Part shown: positions 28,517 to 40,248 of the stretch, one piece after another
Layout of the letters: every line of letters begins with the position of its first letter
Numbering within the stretch: the first letter of the stretch is position 1
Program-made: the position numbers and the translations under genes
From: Methylorubrum populi
GTDB lineage: Bacteria > Pseudomonadota > Alphaproteobacteria > Rhizobiales > Beijerinckiaceae
Length of the DNA: 64,000 nucleotides
Direction: 5' to 3'
Assembly: GCA_020741775.1 (NCBI GenBank)
Contig: DYYG01000063.1
Coordinates: 88,429 to 152,428, forward strand
Notes under the pieces: generated by a model
The model's input: only the letters and a program-made list of their open reading frames with translations
What the model was told of the DNA's origin: nothing
Database searches by the model: none

Positions 28517-29070
28517 GAATCGGCGTCACCGCTGTCGCCGACCCGGTGGCGCGGACAGCCGCGCTGCTGGATGCCCGTGCCGCAGCACTCGCCGCACGCA
28601 AGACAGCCCAGGAGCGGCAGGCCGACACGGTCGCCTATCTCGTCTGTGCCTGCGGCCCGGAGCGCTACGGACTGCCACTGGGGGCCGTGGCCGGTGTCGG
28701 CCCCGAGCGCCCCTGCACGGCTCTGCCCAACGCCCCGCCGGCCCTGCGCGGTATCACCGCCGTCGCGGGGGTGATCGTCAGTGTCCTCGATCTCGCCACC
28801 TGTCTCGGGCTCGGCGGAACGGAGGCCGAAGGCGAAGGCGGGCATATGGTCAGCCTGCGGGCTCAGGAGCCGCCGGTGGCGCTGAGGGTCGATCGTGTGA
28901 TCGGCATCGCGCGCATCGATGCCGGTCTCGTCCAATCCGCCGACCGGGGAGCCTTGGGACGCCAACCGCTTCTGGGTTATGCACCACCCGGCTCCGACGG
29001 GACGGGCGATGTGGGCGAAGGCTTCTCCCTCGTCGACCTGCCCGCCCTGCTCACCCGTTTCATGTCCTGA
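28513..29070 (+). CDS. CheW-like adaptor (WspD position)
   Basis: 185-residue second CheW-domain protein. An N-terminal helix rich in Ala/Arg (about 1-45) precedes the CheW fold (VAYLVCACGPERYGLPLGAV, then GITAVAGVIVSVLDLATCL). It begins with GTG overlapping the cheR stop. Two CheW proteins flanking cheR is the wspBCD arrangement. Confidence 0.85.
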   Translation: MRIGVTAVADPVARTAALLDARAAALAARKTAQERQADTVAYLVCACGPERYGLPLGAVAGVGPERPCTALPNAPPALRGITAVAGVIVSVLDLATCLGLGGTEAEGEGGHMVSLRAQEPPVALRVDRVIGIARIDAGLVQSADRGALGRQPLLGYAPPGSDGTGDVGEGFSLVDLPALLTRFMS

Positions 29071-29119
29071 CCTTTCGCTCACCGCCTTCCCTGCATCGTC
29101 TGCCGGAGCCTTGTCGCGC

Positions 29120-30805
29120 GTGTCGCTCTCGATCGGAAAACGCATCCTTCTCGGCTTCGTGGCGGCGAGCCTGATCGTGGCGGCGCTGGGCGCCTATGCC
29201 CTGCGCCAGATCGGCAGCGTGCGCGACATGACCGATCTGATCGTCTCCCGCGATGTTGGCGTGCTGCGCCAGCTCGACGACCTCGGAAACGTCGCCCGCA
29301 ATATGGGATTGGTGCGGCGGAACGCGGTGATCGCCGTTCTGACCCAGACGCAGACGCAGGCGCAGGGCGCCCCATCCCGGCAGGACGATTTTCTGGGGAG
29401 CTGGCGCCAGAACGTCTCGGACCTGGAACGGCTGCTCAACCTCCTCTCCACCGAGATCAAGGAATACCGCACCGCCGCCTTGTCTCCAGAGCGGACCATC
29501 GCCTGGGGCCGGCTCGGCGGCGTCATCGACGAGACCGCCGAGGCATTCCGGCAGGTTCGCAGCGCCAGCGAGGCGCAGCTTCGCGCCGTCGAGGCTCGCA
29601 ACGTTGCCGCCGTCGAGGCCAAGAACGACGACATCAACAAGCTTCACGACTCGTTTTTGCGCAGCATCGCCAACGCCCGGACCGCCCTCGACGGCGTGAT
29701 TGGGGCGGGGCAGCGCAGCGTGTCCGACATCTACGACAACAGCCGCCTCTCCGTGGCCGTCACGGTGGCCGCCTCGATCCTGCTCTCGATCCTGGTCACG
29801 GTCCTGATCAGCCGCGCGGTGGTCCGCCCGCTCGAAGACGTCATGGGCTTCGTCGCCCGGATCGGCGCGGGCGACCTGACGGGGCGCCTGGAGCGCGGCG
29901 GCGACGACGAGATCGGGCGCCTCTCCAACACCCTCAACGGCATGGCGGCGGGGCTGGCCGATCTCGCCCGGACCAATCGCGCGGCAACCGCCGATCTCAA
30001 CGCCGCCGCGGCCGAGATCCGCGCCTCCGCCCAGGAGCAGGCCGCCAGCGTCGAGGAGCAATTCGCCGCCGTGCAGGAAACAGCCGCGACAGTCGATGAA
30101 ATCACCCATTCCGGCGCGCAGATCTCGAAGCGGGCCACCGAGGTCATCGCCACGGCGCAGGCGGCGGCTCAAACCGCCCGCTCGGGCCTGCGCGCGGCCA
30201 CGGACACCGCCAAGGCGATGGAATCGATCCGCGAGCAGGGCGAGGCGGTGGCCGGCAACATCGTCGCCCTGAGCGAGCGGACGCAGGCGATCGGCGAGAT
30301 CATCGTCACCGTCAACGACATCTCCGAGCGCACGCACCTGCTCGCCCTCAACGCCGCCATCGAGGCCGCCGCCGCCGGTGAGAGCGGGCGCAGCTTCGCC
30401 ATCGTCGCCGCCGAGATGAAGCTGCTGGCGGATCAGGCGAAGGCCGCGACCACCCAGGTGCGCGGCATCCTCGGAGAGATCCAGCGGGGCATCAACGCCT
30501 CGGTGATGCTGACCGAGGAGGCGGTCAAGCGCGCCGCCGCCGGCAAGACCCGGACCGACTCGACGGTGCGCACCATCGAGGAGATGGCGGCGCGGGTGGA
30601 GGAGGGGGTGCAGACCTTCCAGCAGATCGTGGCTTCGACCAACCAGCAGCAACTCGGCATCGAGCAGGTGATGGGGGCGCTGCAGAACATTCGGCAGGCG
30701 AGCCAGCAGACGGCGGCGGGCACCCGCGAGGTCGAGACCGCTTCGGCCAATCTCACGGAGCTGGCCCAGAACCTGATGGCCCTGGCCGAACGCTACCGGC
30801 TCTGA
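29120..30805 (+). CDS. Methyl-accepting chemotaxis protein
   Basis: 561-residue membrane receptor from the GTG at 29120 (VSLSIGKRILLGF); a TTG three codons earlier is an alternative, and the longer upstream frame only overlaps cheW. TM1 is about residues 8-30 and TM2 about 210-235 (VAASILLSILVTVLI), enclosing a ~180-residue periplasmic four-helix-bundle type sensor. HAMP follows (about 235-290), then the cytoplasmic hairpin with the tip THLLALNAAIEAAAAGESGR. No CheR-tethering pentapeptide is seen; the end is LAERYRL. It occupies the WspA role although it is fourth in the operon. Confidence 0.92.
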   Translation: MSLSIGKRILLGFVAASLIVAALGAYALRQIGSVRDMTDLIVSRDVGVLRQLDDLGNVARNMGLVRRNAVIAVLTQTQTQAQGAPSRQDDFLGSWRQNVSDLERLLNLLSTEIKEYRTAALSPERTIAWGRLGGVIDETAEAFRQVRSASEAQLRAVEARNVAAVEAKNDDINKLHDSFLRSIANARTALDGVIGAGQRSVSDIYDNSRLSVAVTVAASILLSILVTVLISRAVVRPLEDVMGFVARIGAGDLTGRLERGGDDEIGRLSNTLNGMAAGLADLARTNRAATADLNAAAAEIRASAQEQAASVEEQFAAVQETAATVDEITHSGAQISKRATEVIATAQAAAQTARSGLRAATDTAKAMESIREQGEAVAGNIVALSERTQAIGEIIVTVNDISERTHLLALNAAIEAAAAGESGRSFAIVAAEMKLLADQAKAATTQVRGILGEIQRGINASVMLTEEAVKRAAAGKTRTDSTVRTIEEMAARVEEGVQTFQQIVASTNQQQLGIEQVMGALQNIRQASQQTAAGTREVETASANLTELAQNLMALAERYRL

Positions 30806-30829
30806 CGGATCGCGCGAGCCGACCGGCGC

Positions 30830-33052
30830 ATGGACATCCGCCAGCAGCTTCTCGCCGCCTTCGAGGTCGAGCATCGGGAACATCTCGATGCCATCCGCGC
30901 GGCGCTCGCGGCGGAAGGCCCTGTCGACTGGCAGGATGTCTTCCGCCGCGCCCATAGCCTGAAGGGGGCCGCCCGGGCCGTCGATCTGCCCCCGGTCGAG
31001 GCCGTCTCGCATCAGCTCGAGGCGCTGTTCGAGCGCATCAGCAGCGGAGGTCGTCCCCTCGACCGGGAGGCCCGGGCCGCCACCCATCTCGCCCTCGACC
31101 GGATCGAGGCCTATGTCGCCGCGAGCGCGGCCGGGCCGGCGACGATGCCGGACGATGCGCTCGCCGCTCTCAACGCCTGTCTCGCTCCCGGAGCGGCCGC
31201 CCCGTCGCCGCCGCCGCCCATGGAACCCGTAGCCGCGCTGGTCCCGCCCCCGGTCGCCACGGCCGAGGCGCCGGCCGAACCGTCCCAGCCGGTGCTGCGG
31301 GTGCCCGCTGCGGCGGTGGAGGCGTTGACGCGGGCAAGCCACGGGCTCTGGACGGCGTTGCCGGGCCAGAGCGTGGTGGCCGGCCGGATCGCGCGGCTCG
31401 CCGCGAATGCGGGCGAGCTGCGCCGCCGCAGCGAGGCGGCCCGCCGCACCGCCGGCACTGCTGACGGGGGCGAGTCGGACATCGCAGGCCTGCGCCGGGC
31501 CCTCGCCGAGATCGAGAGCGGGCTCGGCGCCCTGTCCCGAGAAGCGGCCGATCTCGCCCAAGCTCATAAGGCGGCAGTGCTCTCCGTCGAAACGGCGGCG
31601 CGGCGGCTGCGCGAGGAATCCGAGCGCCTCGCCCTCGTACCGGCCGAAACGGTCTTCGGCGGCCTCGCCCGCGCGGTGCGCGACATGGCCCGCGCCGATG
31701 GCCGCGAGGTCGAGGTCAGCACCCGCGGCCTCGATCTGCCGGTGGAGCGCGCGATGCTCCAGGCGCTCAAGGATCCCGTGCTGCATGCCCTGCGCAACGC
31801 CCTGAGCCATGGGGCCGAAAGCCCGGAGGCGCGGCGTCACCTGGGCAAGCCGGCGGCCCTGTCGATCCTTCTCACCGTCGAGGCGCAGGGCGGGCGCCTC
31901 GTGCTGGGCATCCACGACGACGGCCGCGGTCCCGATCTCAGCGCGATCGAGGCGACGGGACGGGCGCGGGGCTTGGTGGCACCGGGGGAGCGATTGGACG
32001 CGGAGGCCTTGCTGGCCCTGCCGTTCGAGCCCGGCTTCTCCACGGCGGGTGCGGTCGATGCCCTGTCCGGACGCGGCATGGGCCTGTCGGTCGTCGCGGA
32101 GGTCGCCCGCTCCCTGCACGGGCAGGCGGGCCTCGCCCGCCGCACGCCGCACGGAACCTCGCTGATCCTCACCCTGCCCCTCTCCGCAGCCCGGCGGCCG
32201 GTGCTGATCGTCGAGGCCGGCGGCACCCGCTACGCCCTGCCCAGCGGGTCGTCGGAGGCTTTGTTGCGGCTCGACCCGGCCGCTCTCGACACGGTGTCCG
32301 GTCGTCCCGTCGCGCAGGTACCGGGAGAGGGCGGGGAACGGTTGACCCTTCCGCTCGGCGAACTCGGCGATTTGCTGGGGGGCCGGCCCAATCGCCCGGA
32401 GGACGGGACCATCCCCGTCATCCGCCTGCGCGGCACGCGGGGCCGCTGCCTGCTCGCCGTCGACCGGCTGGAGGAGGTGCGAACGCTCCTCGTCCTGCCC
32501 GCTCCCCCCATCGGCAACGATGCGAGTCTCGTCACCGGGACGGTGATCCTCGGCACGGACACGCCGGTCCTCGTCCTCGACCCCGATGGCCTGATCGACC
32601 GTCTCGGCCGTGCCGGCCCACGGGCCGCGCGGCCCCAGCCCCGGGAACAGGAAACCGGCAACGGAACGATGCCGGAAAAACGACGTTCGACGATTCTCGT
32701 CGTCGACGACTCGATCACGACCCGCACCCTGGAGAAGAGTATTTTGGAAGCTGCGGGCTATCGCGTGATCGTCTGCGTGGACGGGCAGGAGGCGCTCGAC
32801 CGCCTGCGCGCGCGTATCGAGCCCGTCGATCTCGTCGTGGCGGATGTGGAGATGCCGCGCCTCACCGGCTTCGGGCTGGTCGAGGCGTTGCGGGCGGAGG
32901 AAGACTTCGCCCGCCTGCCGATCGTGCTGATGACCTCCCGCGGCGACGAGGAGGACATCGCCCGCGGGCTGCAGCTCGGCGCCGACGCCTATCTTACGAA
33001 GCAGAAGTTCGATCAGCGCGAACTCTTGGATACCATCGGTCAATTGCTGTGA
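30830..33052 (+). CDS. Hybrid chemotaxis kinase CheA with C-terminal receiver (WspE-like)
   Basis: 740 residues. Hpt (1-105) carries phospho-His in FRRAHSLKGAARAV. A Pro/Ala linker (about 110-160) stands where P2 would be. The kinase core has HALRNALSHGAESPEARR (N-box), HDDGRGPD (G1) and SGRGMGLSVVAEV (G2). A CheW-like domain follows (about 455-600). A C-terminal receiver (about 620-740) is intact, with VVDDS, acceptor Asp in VVADVEMP, MTS and LTKQK. CheA-REC hybrids are typical of Wsp and other alternative-function pathways. The stop overlaps cheB (GTGA). Confidence 0.93.
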   Translation: MDIRQQLLAAFEVEHREHLDAIRAALAAEGPVDWQDVFRRAHSLKGAARAVDLPPVEAVSHQLEALFERISSGGRPLDREARAATHLALDRIEAYVAASAAGPATMPDDALAALNACLAPGAAAPSPPPPMEPVAALVPPPVATAEAPAEPSQPVLRVPAAAVEALTRASHGLWTALPGQSVVAGRIARLAANAGELRRRSEAARRTAGTADGGESDIAGLRRALAEIESGLGALSREAADLAQAHKAAVLSVETAARRLREESERLALVPAETVFGGLARAVRDMARADGREVEVSTRGLDLPVERAMLQALKDPVLHALRNALSHGAESPEARRHLGKPAALSILLTVEAQGGRLVLGIHDDGRGPDLSAIEATGRARGLVAPGERLDAEALLALPFEPGFSTAGAVDALSGRGMGLSVVAEVARSLHGQAGLARRTPHGTSLILTLPLSAARRPVLIVEAGGTRYALPSGSSEALLRLDPAALDTVSGRPVAQVPGEGGERLTLPLGELGDLLGGRPNRPEDGTIPVIRLRGTRGRCLLAVDRLEEVRTLLVLPAPPIGNDASLVTGTVILGTDTPVLVLDPDGLIDRLGRAGPRAARPQPREQETGNGTMPEKRRSTILVVDDSITTRTLEKSILEAAGYRVIVCVDGQEALDRLRARIEPVDLVVADVEMPRLTGFGLVEALRAEEDFARLPIVLMTSRGDEEDIARGLQLGADAYLTKQKFDQRELLDTIGQLL

Positions 33053-34130
33053 ACGGGGATATCGCGCTTCCACGCGTGCGCGTGCTGGTGGTCGAGGATT
33101 CGCTGGTGGTGCGGATCCTGCTCACCCACATCATCGCCCGCGATCCCCGCTTGGAACTGGCCGGCGCGGTCGAATCCGGCGAGGCGGCGCTCGCGGCCAT
33201 CGACACCCTGCGGCCGGACGTGATCTCCATGGATATCCGCCTGCCCGGCATCGACGGGCTGGAGACGACCCGCCGCATCATGGCCGACCGGCCGACGCCG
33301 ATCGTGGTGATTGCCGATGCGGTCGAGGACAGCTCGCTGAAGATCTCGATGAACGCCCTGCGGGCCGGGGCCCTCGCCGTGGTCGAGAAGCCGGTCGCCA
33401 CGACCAATGACGGTTACGAGGCGGTGGCCGGCGAGATCTGCACGCAATTGCGCATCATGGCCGCCGTGCCGGTGATCCGCCGCCGTCCGATCGGCGCCGA
33501 ATGGAATGCGCGCAGGGCCAGCCCCGCCCCCGAACTGCCGATCGCTCCCGAGACACAGGCGGCACCGAGCGTCCTGGCGGTGGCTGCCTCCACCGGCGGC
33601 CCGCCGGCCCTCGCCAAGATGATCGGCGGCCTCACGGCGGAGTTTCCGCTGCCCGTGCTCCTCGTCCAGCACATGGGCGCGGCCTTCATGGACGGTTTCG
33701 CCAGCTGGCTCGACGGGGTGGTGCCGCTCTCCGTCGCGGTGGCGCGGGATGGCCAGACGATGCAGGCCGGGCATGTCTATGTCGCCCCCGGAGACCGGCA
33801 TCTCGAACTGGGCCCGCACGGGATGCTGCGCGTCAGCGACGCCGCCCCCGTCGGAGGGCAACGCCCGGCCGCCACGGTGCTGTTCCGCTCCGTCGCCCGC
33901 CAGGCCGGGCCGCAGGGCATCGGCGTTCTGCTCACCGGCATGGGCGAGGATGGCGCGCAGGGCCTTCTGGACATGCGCAAGGCCGGCGCCGCCACGGTGG
34001 CCGAACACGAGAGCAGCGCCGTCGTCTACGGGATGCCGGCGGCGGCGGTGCGCCTCAACGCCGCCGCGCGGGTGCTGCCCCTCGATCATGTCGCGCCCCA
34101 TCTCGTGCGCCTCGCGCAAAGGAAGCCGTC

Positions 34131-34134
<4 letters not shown>
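33049..34134 (+). CDS. cheB: CheB chemoreceptor methylesterase (WspF-like)
   Basis: 361 residues. The receiver (about 5-125) has VVEDS, acceptor Asp in SMDIRLPGIDG and VEKPV. The methylesterase domain (about 165-355) has the catalytic Ser in AASTGGPPAL, His in LVQHMGAAFMDGF and Asp in LLTGMGEDGAQGL. It removes methyl groups from the MCP and would be activated by the CheA hybrid. GTG start, with four-base overlaps at both ends. Confidence 0.94.
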
Positions 34135-35848
<1,714 letters not shown>

Positions 35849-35852
<4 letters not shown>

Positions 35853-37717
35853 GCAAAGGCACGATCCTGGCCGTCGATGACGAGCCGGACATCCTGATCG
35901 CTCTCGAAGATCTGTTCGAGGACGAATACCGGGTGCTCACCTCGTCCAAGCCGGAGGAAGCACTCGACCTGCTGCGCGCCGACCCGGACATCGCTGTCGT
36001 CGTCTCCGACCAGCGTATGCCCGGCATGACCGGTGACGCTCTGCTCGCCGAGGCCCGTGGCTTCCACGACGCCCAGGCCATCCTGCTGACCGGCTACGCC
36101 GACATCTCGGCGGTGATCGCCGCGCTCAACCGCGGCGGCATCATCGGCTACGTCGCCAAGCCCTGGGATCCGACTCTGCTGCGCGCCACGGTGCGCAACG
36201 CCTATGAGCGCCACCGCCTCGGTCGTGACCTCGCCACCGAGCGGGCATTGCTGCATGGCCTACTCGACCATGCCGAGGAGGCGATCTCCTTCAAGGATGC
36301 AGCGGGTCGCTTCATCCGCCTCAACGCACGCAAGGCCGCGCTCATCGGCGGCGATGTCGCGAGCTGTCTCGGCCGGACCGAGGACGAGATCGCCGGGACG
36401 CGCGAGGCCCGCGAGGCGCAGGCCGCCGATGCCCGCGCGATCAGCCTCGGCCAAGCGGGTTCGACGGTGATCGCCAGCGGTGCGGTTGGCGCCGAGCGCT
36501 GGTCCCATGTCATCCGCGTGCCGATCCGCGGCGGCGCCGATGAGGTCACGCATCTGGCGACGATCGAGCGGGACGTCACCGAGCAGAAGAGCCTGGAGGC
36601 GCGCCTGCGCCAATCCGACAAGATGCAGGCGCTGGGCACCCTGGCCGGCGGCATCGCCCACGACTTCAACAATCTGCTGACGGCGATTCTCGGCAGCCTC
36701 GAACTGGTCGGCCCCAAGATCGCGGATCAGCCGCGGGTCAAACGCCTGGTCGACAACGCCACCGGCGCGGCGCAGCGCGGCTCGGCTCTGACCAAGCGTC
36801 TCCTGAGCTTCAGCCGCTCCAACGACGCGCATGCCCGTCCGGTCGATCCGAATGCGCTGATCGAGGGCATGAGCGCCCTGTTCGGATCCAGCCTGGGCAG
36901 TCTCGTCCGCGTCGTCCGGGATCTGGAGCCGGGAATTCCGTTTGCCCTGGTCGATCCCGACCAGCTCGAACTCGCCGTGCTCAATCTCTGCATCAACGCG
37001 CGCGACGCGATGCCCGAGGGCGGCACCATCACCATCTCGACCCGTCGGGCCGACATCCAGGACGATCCCGACCTGAAGCCCGGTCGCTACGCGGTCATCT
37101 CCGTCGCCGACGAGGGGACCGGCATCCCGCCGGAAATTCTGGAGCGGGTCTGCGAGCCGTTCTTCACCACCAAGGCGGTGGGGCAGGGCACCGGGCTCGG
37201 GCTCGCCATGGTGTTCGGCCTCGCGCAGCAGGCGGGCGGGCGGTTGCGTATCCGCAGCGAGGTCGGCCAGGGCACTCAGATCGATCTTGCCCTGCCGCAG
37301 GTCGAGGGCGGCAGCGAAGGGGCATCCGTCGAGGTGGTCCCCACCGCCCCGCCGGCGACGATTCCCGCCCGCATCCTCGTGGTCGATGACGACGAGGAGG
37401 TCCGGCACGTCACCGCCTCGTTCCTCAGCGATTTCGGTTACGATGAGACCGAAGCCTCGGACGGGCGCAGCGCGCTCGCCCTGATGGAGCAGGGTCACGG
37501 CTTCGATCTCGTGGTGGCCGATCTCGCGATGCCCGGCATGACCGGCGTCGAACTCGCCGCCGCGATCCGCCAGCGCTTTTCCGGGATCCCGGTGCTGCTC
37601 CTGACGGGCCATGCGGAAGCCGTGCAGATCCCGGAGGATCTGCCCGTCATGACCAAGCCCTTCGCCTCCGCCGAACTCGCCGCCCGCATCTCGCAACTGC
37701 TCGAAGGCGCGGCCTGA
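35849..37717 (+). CDS. Hybrid histidine kinase REC-PAS-HK-REC
   Basis: 622 residues with an ATGA overlap with the preceding kinase. REC1 (about 5-120) is intact: AVDDE, acceptor Asp in VVSDQRMPGMTG, LLTGYAD, AKPWD. PAS is about 130-245. HisKA has GTLAGGIAHDFNNLLTAILG, the HATPase DEGTGIPPEIL and GTGLGLAMVFGL, and a C-terminal REC (about 505-620) is intact (VVDDD, VADLAMPGMTG, LLTGHAE, TKPFA). Cytoplasmic. It ends the chemosensory block; no DNA-binding, GGDEF, EAL or HD-GYP output follows, so the target is unknown. Confidence 0.9.
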
Positions 37718-37840
37718 GCCTCTTCGGCCAGCCTCCATCTGTGTTTGCGGAGAAGGATTGCACTCCGCAGCCACCCGGACGAAGATGGTTGTGCGCGGAC
37801 CGGCTCCCGTCGCAGACGATTCATCTTGAGGGGAAACGCG

Positions 37841-38014
37841 ATGGCCAGCGTCGATGTCGAAATGGTGAAATGTGCCTGTCCGGACTGCGTCTGCGTGGTC
37901 TCACTGTCGAAGGCAGTGAAGCGCGACGACAAATCCTTCTGCTGTGATGAATGCGCCGAGGGCCATCCCGACCATGCCGGCTGCGATCACGCCGGCTGCA
38001 CCTGCCACGGCTGA
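37841..38014 (+). CDS. Bacterial metallothionein (SmtA/BmtA family)
   Basis: 57-residue Cys/His-rich metal-sequestering protein with 10 Cys and 4 His. The order KCACPDCVC, then a spacer, YCC-type FCCDECAEGHPDHAGC and DHAGCTCHG matches the prokaryotic metallothionein family (Zn, Cd, Cu binding). The ATG at 37841 is preceded by GAGGGG at 37829-37834; the longer open frame has no family similarity. It stands alone between the chemosensory block and the Mo/W genes, followed by a strong hairpin. Confidence 0.92.
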   Translation: MASVDVEMVKCACPDCVCVVSLSKAVKRDDKSFCCDECAEGHPDHAGCDHAGCTCHG

Positions 38015-38026
38015 TTTCCTTCGAAG

Positions 38027-38056
38027 GCGACCGGGCGGCTCACCTGTCCCGGTCGC
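38027..38056 (+). terminator. Hairpin after the metallothionein gene
   Basis: Perfect 9-bp stem GCGACCGGG (38027-38035) with CCCGGTCGC (38048-38056), 12-nt loop, starting 12 nt after the metallothionein stop. There is no T-tract. Inferred terminator or 3'-end stabiliser. Confidence 0.5.
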
Positions 38057-38369
38057 GTCGCCGTCAACTTCGCCGGCCTATCCCTGCGAGAGGCGTGCCG
38101 AGGCCGTCGCGCCAACGCCTCGGGCAATCAGCAGGCCGCGCCGTCCAGAGAGGTTGCGCCGCCGGATCGCTTCGCCGACGCTCGCTGTGGCGAGGTGCGG
38201 CCAGGCCCACGGCCTCTCTCTTCGCCCCCATCGTGACACGCGACGATTTCGCCTACAGGGAAGCGGATCGGGACAAACCCCGTCCGAACCCGCCGTTGCG
38301 CCGCGCCAAGATGCCGGAGGCCGACATGACCCTGACTCAGCGCCGCCCCGATCCGATGAGAGGCGCCCG
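38057..38369. other. Spacer upstream of mobB, no supported gene
   Basis: About 313 bp. A frame from 37951 ends at 38373 and so overlaps the mobB GTG in the GTGA manner of coupled genes, but its product is Arg-rich and of no recognisable family, and it starts inside the metallothionein gene. No convincing promoter was found. Confidence 0.4.
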
Positions 38370-38906
38370 GTGAGCGACCTGCGCGTCATCGGCCTCGCCG
38401 GCTGGAGCGGGGCCGGCAAGACCACCTTGCTCGCGCGCCTGATCCCCGTTCTCGTCGCCCGCGCGATCCGGGTGGCGACCCTCAAACATGCTCATCATGC
38501 CTTCGACATCGACCAGCCCGGCAAGGATTCTCACGTCCACCGGCAGGCGGGAGCGAGCGAGGTCATCGTCTCCTCGGCCCGGCGCTGGGCGCAGATCCGC
38601 GAGGTCGGGGAGGGGGCGGAGGCGCGGCTTCCCGATCTGCTGCGGCAGCTGACACCGGAGGGGCTGGTTCTGATCGAGGGGTTCAAGCGCGAGGCGCATC
38701 CGAAACTGGAGGTGTTTCGCGCCGCGAACGGGCGTCCGCCGCTCCATCCCGACGATCCTCGCATCGTCGGCATCGCCAGCGACGTTGCCTTTCCGCAGGC
38801 CGGACGGCCGGTGGTCGGCCTCGACGACATCGAGGCCATCGCCGACCTCGTCCTCGACCGGGCCGAGCCCCTTGATACGGTGCTTGCCAGTCTGGAAAGG
38901 TCTTGA
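38370..38906 (+). CDS. mobB: Molybdopterin-guanine dinucleotide biosynthesis protein MobB
   Basis: 178-residue P-loop GTP-binding protein that assists MobA in forming the guanine-dinucleotide form of the Mo/W cofactor. It begins with GTG (VSDLRVIGLAGWSGAGKTTL); the Walker A is GWSGAGKTT (residues 10-18). Other family features are HAHHAFDIDQPGKDSHVHRQAGA and VLIEGFKREAHPKLEVFR. moeA follows after 3 nt, forming a cofactor operon. Confidence 0.92.
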   Translation: MSDLRVIGLAGWSGAGKTTLLARLIPVLVARAIRVATLKHAHHAFDIDQPGKDSHVHRQAGASEVIVSSARRWAQIREVGEGAEARLPDLLRQLTPEGLVLIEGFKREAHPKLEVFRAANGRPPLHPDDPRIVGIASDVAFPQAGRPVVGLDDIEAIADLVLDRAEPLDTVLASLERS

Positions 38907-38909
38907 GCC

Positions 38910-40160
38910 ATGGCACAGCTCAGCGACGATTGCTTCGCCTTCGGGACGAAGCCGATGCGGATCGAGGAAGCGGTGGCGCAGATCGCCGAGCGCTTCCCCT
39001 TGCTCGCCGGCACGGAGACGGTTCCGCTCCATCTTGCCGACGGGCGGATCGCGGCGGAGGACGTCTTCGCCGCGCATGACCTGCCGCCCTTCGCCAATGC
39101 GGCCGTCGATGGCTATGCCGTCCGCTTCGCCGATCTGAACCCCGAGACGGAAACGATCCTGCCGGTCAGCGGACGACTCGCGGCCGGGGCGGCGGCCGGA
39201 GCCGCGCCTCCGGGCGGGGCCATCCGCATCTTTACCGGCGCGCCGATGCCGCCGGGCGCCGATACGGTGTTCATGCAGGAGGATGTGCGCCGGGACGGGG
39301 ATCAGGTCACCCTTCCGCCGGGCCTGAAGCGCGGCGCCAATGCGCGGCCTGCCGGCGAGGATCTGGGGAAGGGGGCCCTCGCCATTCCCGCCGGGCGGCG
39401 CCTGCGTCCGCAGGATCTGGCGCTCGCCGCCGCGACGGGGCAGGGGCCGATCGCCGTGCGCCGCCGCCTCAGGGTGGCGCTGTTCTCCACCGGCAACGAA
39501 TTGACGGAACCGGGCGCTCCCCTTCGGCCGGGTGCGATCCACGATTCCAACCGGGTGCTGCTCGCGACCCTCCTGACCCGGCTCGGCGTCACGGTGAGCG
39601 ATCTGGGCATCCTGCGCGACGATCCCACCACCTTGCCGGGTCATCTCGCGGAAGCCGCGCGGGACCACGATCTCATTCTCACCTCGGGCGGTGTCTCGAC
39701 CGGCGAGGAGGATCATGTGAAGGCGGCCGTTGAGGCGCAGGGCCGGCTGATGCTTTGGCGCCTCGCGATCAAGCCAGGCCGCCCGGTGGCGGCAGGGCTC
39801 GTGGCAGGCACGCCCTTTCTCGGCCTGCCGGGCAATCCGGTGGCGGTCTATGTCACCTTGCTCTTCGTGGTCCGTCCACTCCTCGCCCGGCTCGGCGGCG
39901 CGCTCCACGAGCCGCCGCTATCCTGGCCGGTGCGGGCGGGCTTCACTTACCGGAAGAAGGCCGGCCGACGGGAATTCGTCCGCGTCAGCCTCGCCCGCGG
40001 GGCGGACGGCACCGTCGAGGCCCACAAATTTCCGCGCGACGGGGCCGGGGTGCTCACCTCGCTGACGGAGAGCGACGGCTTGGTCGAGCTTCCCGACGAT
40101 TCTGTTGGCATCGCCCCCGGAGATACGCTCGCCTACTATCCGCACGCCCTGCTCTGGTAG
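38910..40160 (+). CDS. moeA: Molybdopterin molybdenumtransferase MoeA
   Basis: 416 residues. Inserts Mo (or W) into adenylated molybdopterin. Domain motifs include DLPPFANAAVDGYAVRF (about 60-76), IFTGAPMPPGADTVFMQED, the active-site region FSTGNEL, DSNRVLLATLL, LTSGGVSTGEEDHV and FLGLPGNPVAVYVT. The last 75 residues form the C-terminal beta domain. Directly downstream of mobB and converging with the ModE-like regulator gene. Confidence 0.95.
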   Translation: MAQLSDDCFAFGTKPMRIEEAVAQIAERFPLLAGTETVPLHLADGRIAAEDVFAAHDLPPFANAAVDGYAVRFADLNPETETILPVSGRLAAGAAAGAAPPGGAIRIFTGAPMPPGADTVFMQEDVRRDGDQVTLPPGLKRGANARPAGEDLGKGALAIPAGRRLRPQDLALAAATGQGPIAVRRRLRVALFSTGNELTEPGAPLRPGAIHDSNRVLLATLLTRLGVTVSDLGILRDDPTTLPGHLAEAARDHDLILTSGGVSTGEEDHVKAAVEAQGRLMLWRLAIKPGRPVAAGLVAGTPFLGLPGNPVAVYVTLLFVVRPLLARLGGALHEPPLSWPVRAGFTYRKKAGRREFVRVSLARGADGTVEAHKFPRDGAGVLTSLTESDGLVELPDDSVGIAPGDTLAYYPHALLW

Positions 40161-40248
40161 GGGGCGCCGAGAGACGCTGCCGTGAGCCGGCCGCCCGCAG
40201 CGGTGCGTTTTCGCGACAGGAAGCAATGTTCGCGACTCTCACGGGCGG

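Noticed and set aside
29060..33073. A 1337-codon open frame on the minus strand
   Set aside because: It lies antisense to the MCP and CheA genes, which have clear domains; its product is low-complexity and without motifs. Typical of GC-rich DNA.
37951..38373. A 140-codon frame ending in a GTGA overlap with mobB
   Set aside because: The overlap is suggestive, but the frame starts inside the metallothionein gene and encodes an Arg/Pro-rich sequence of no family.
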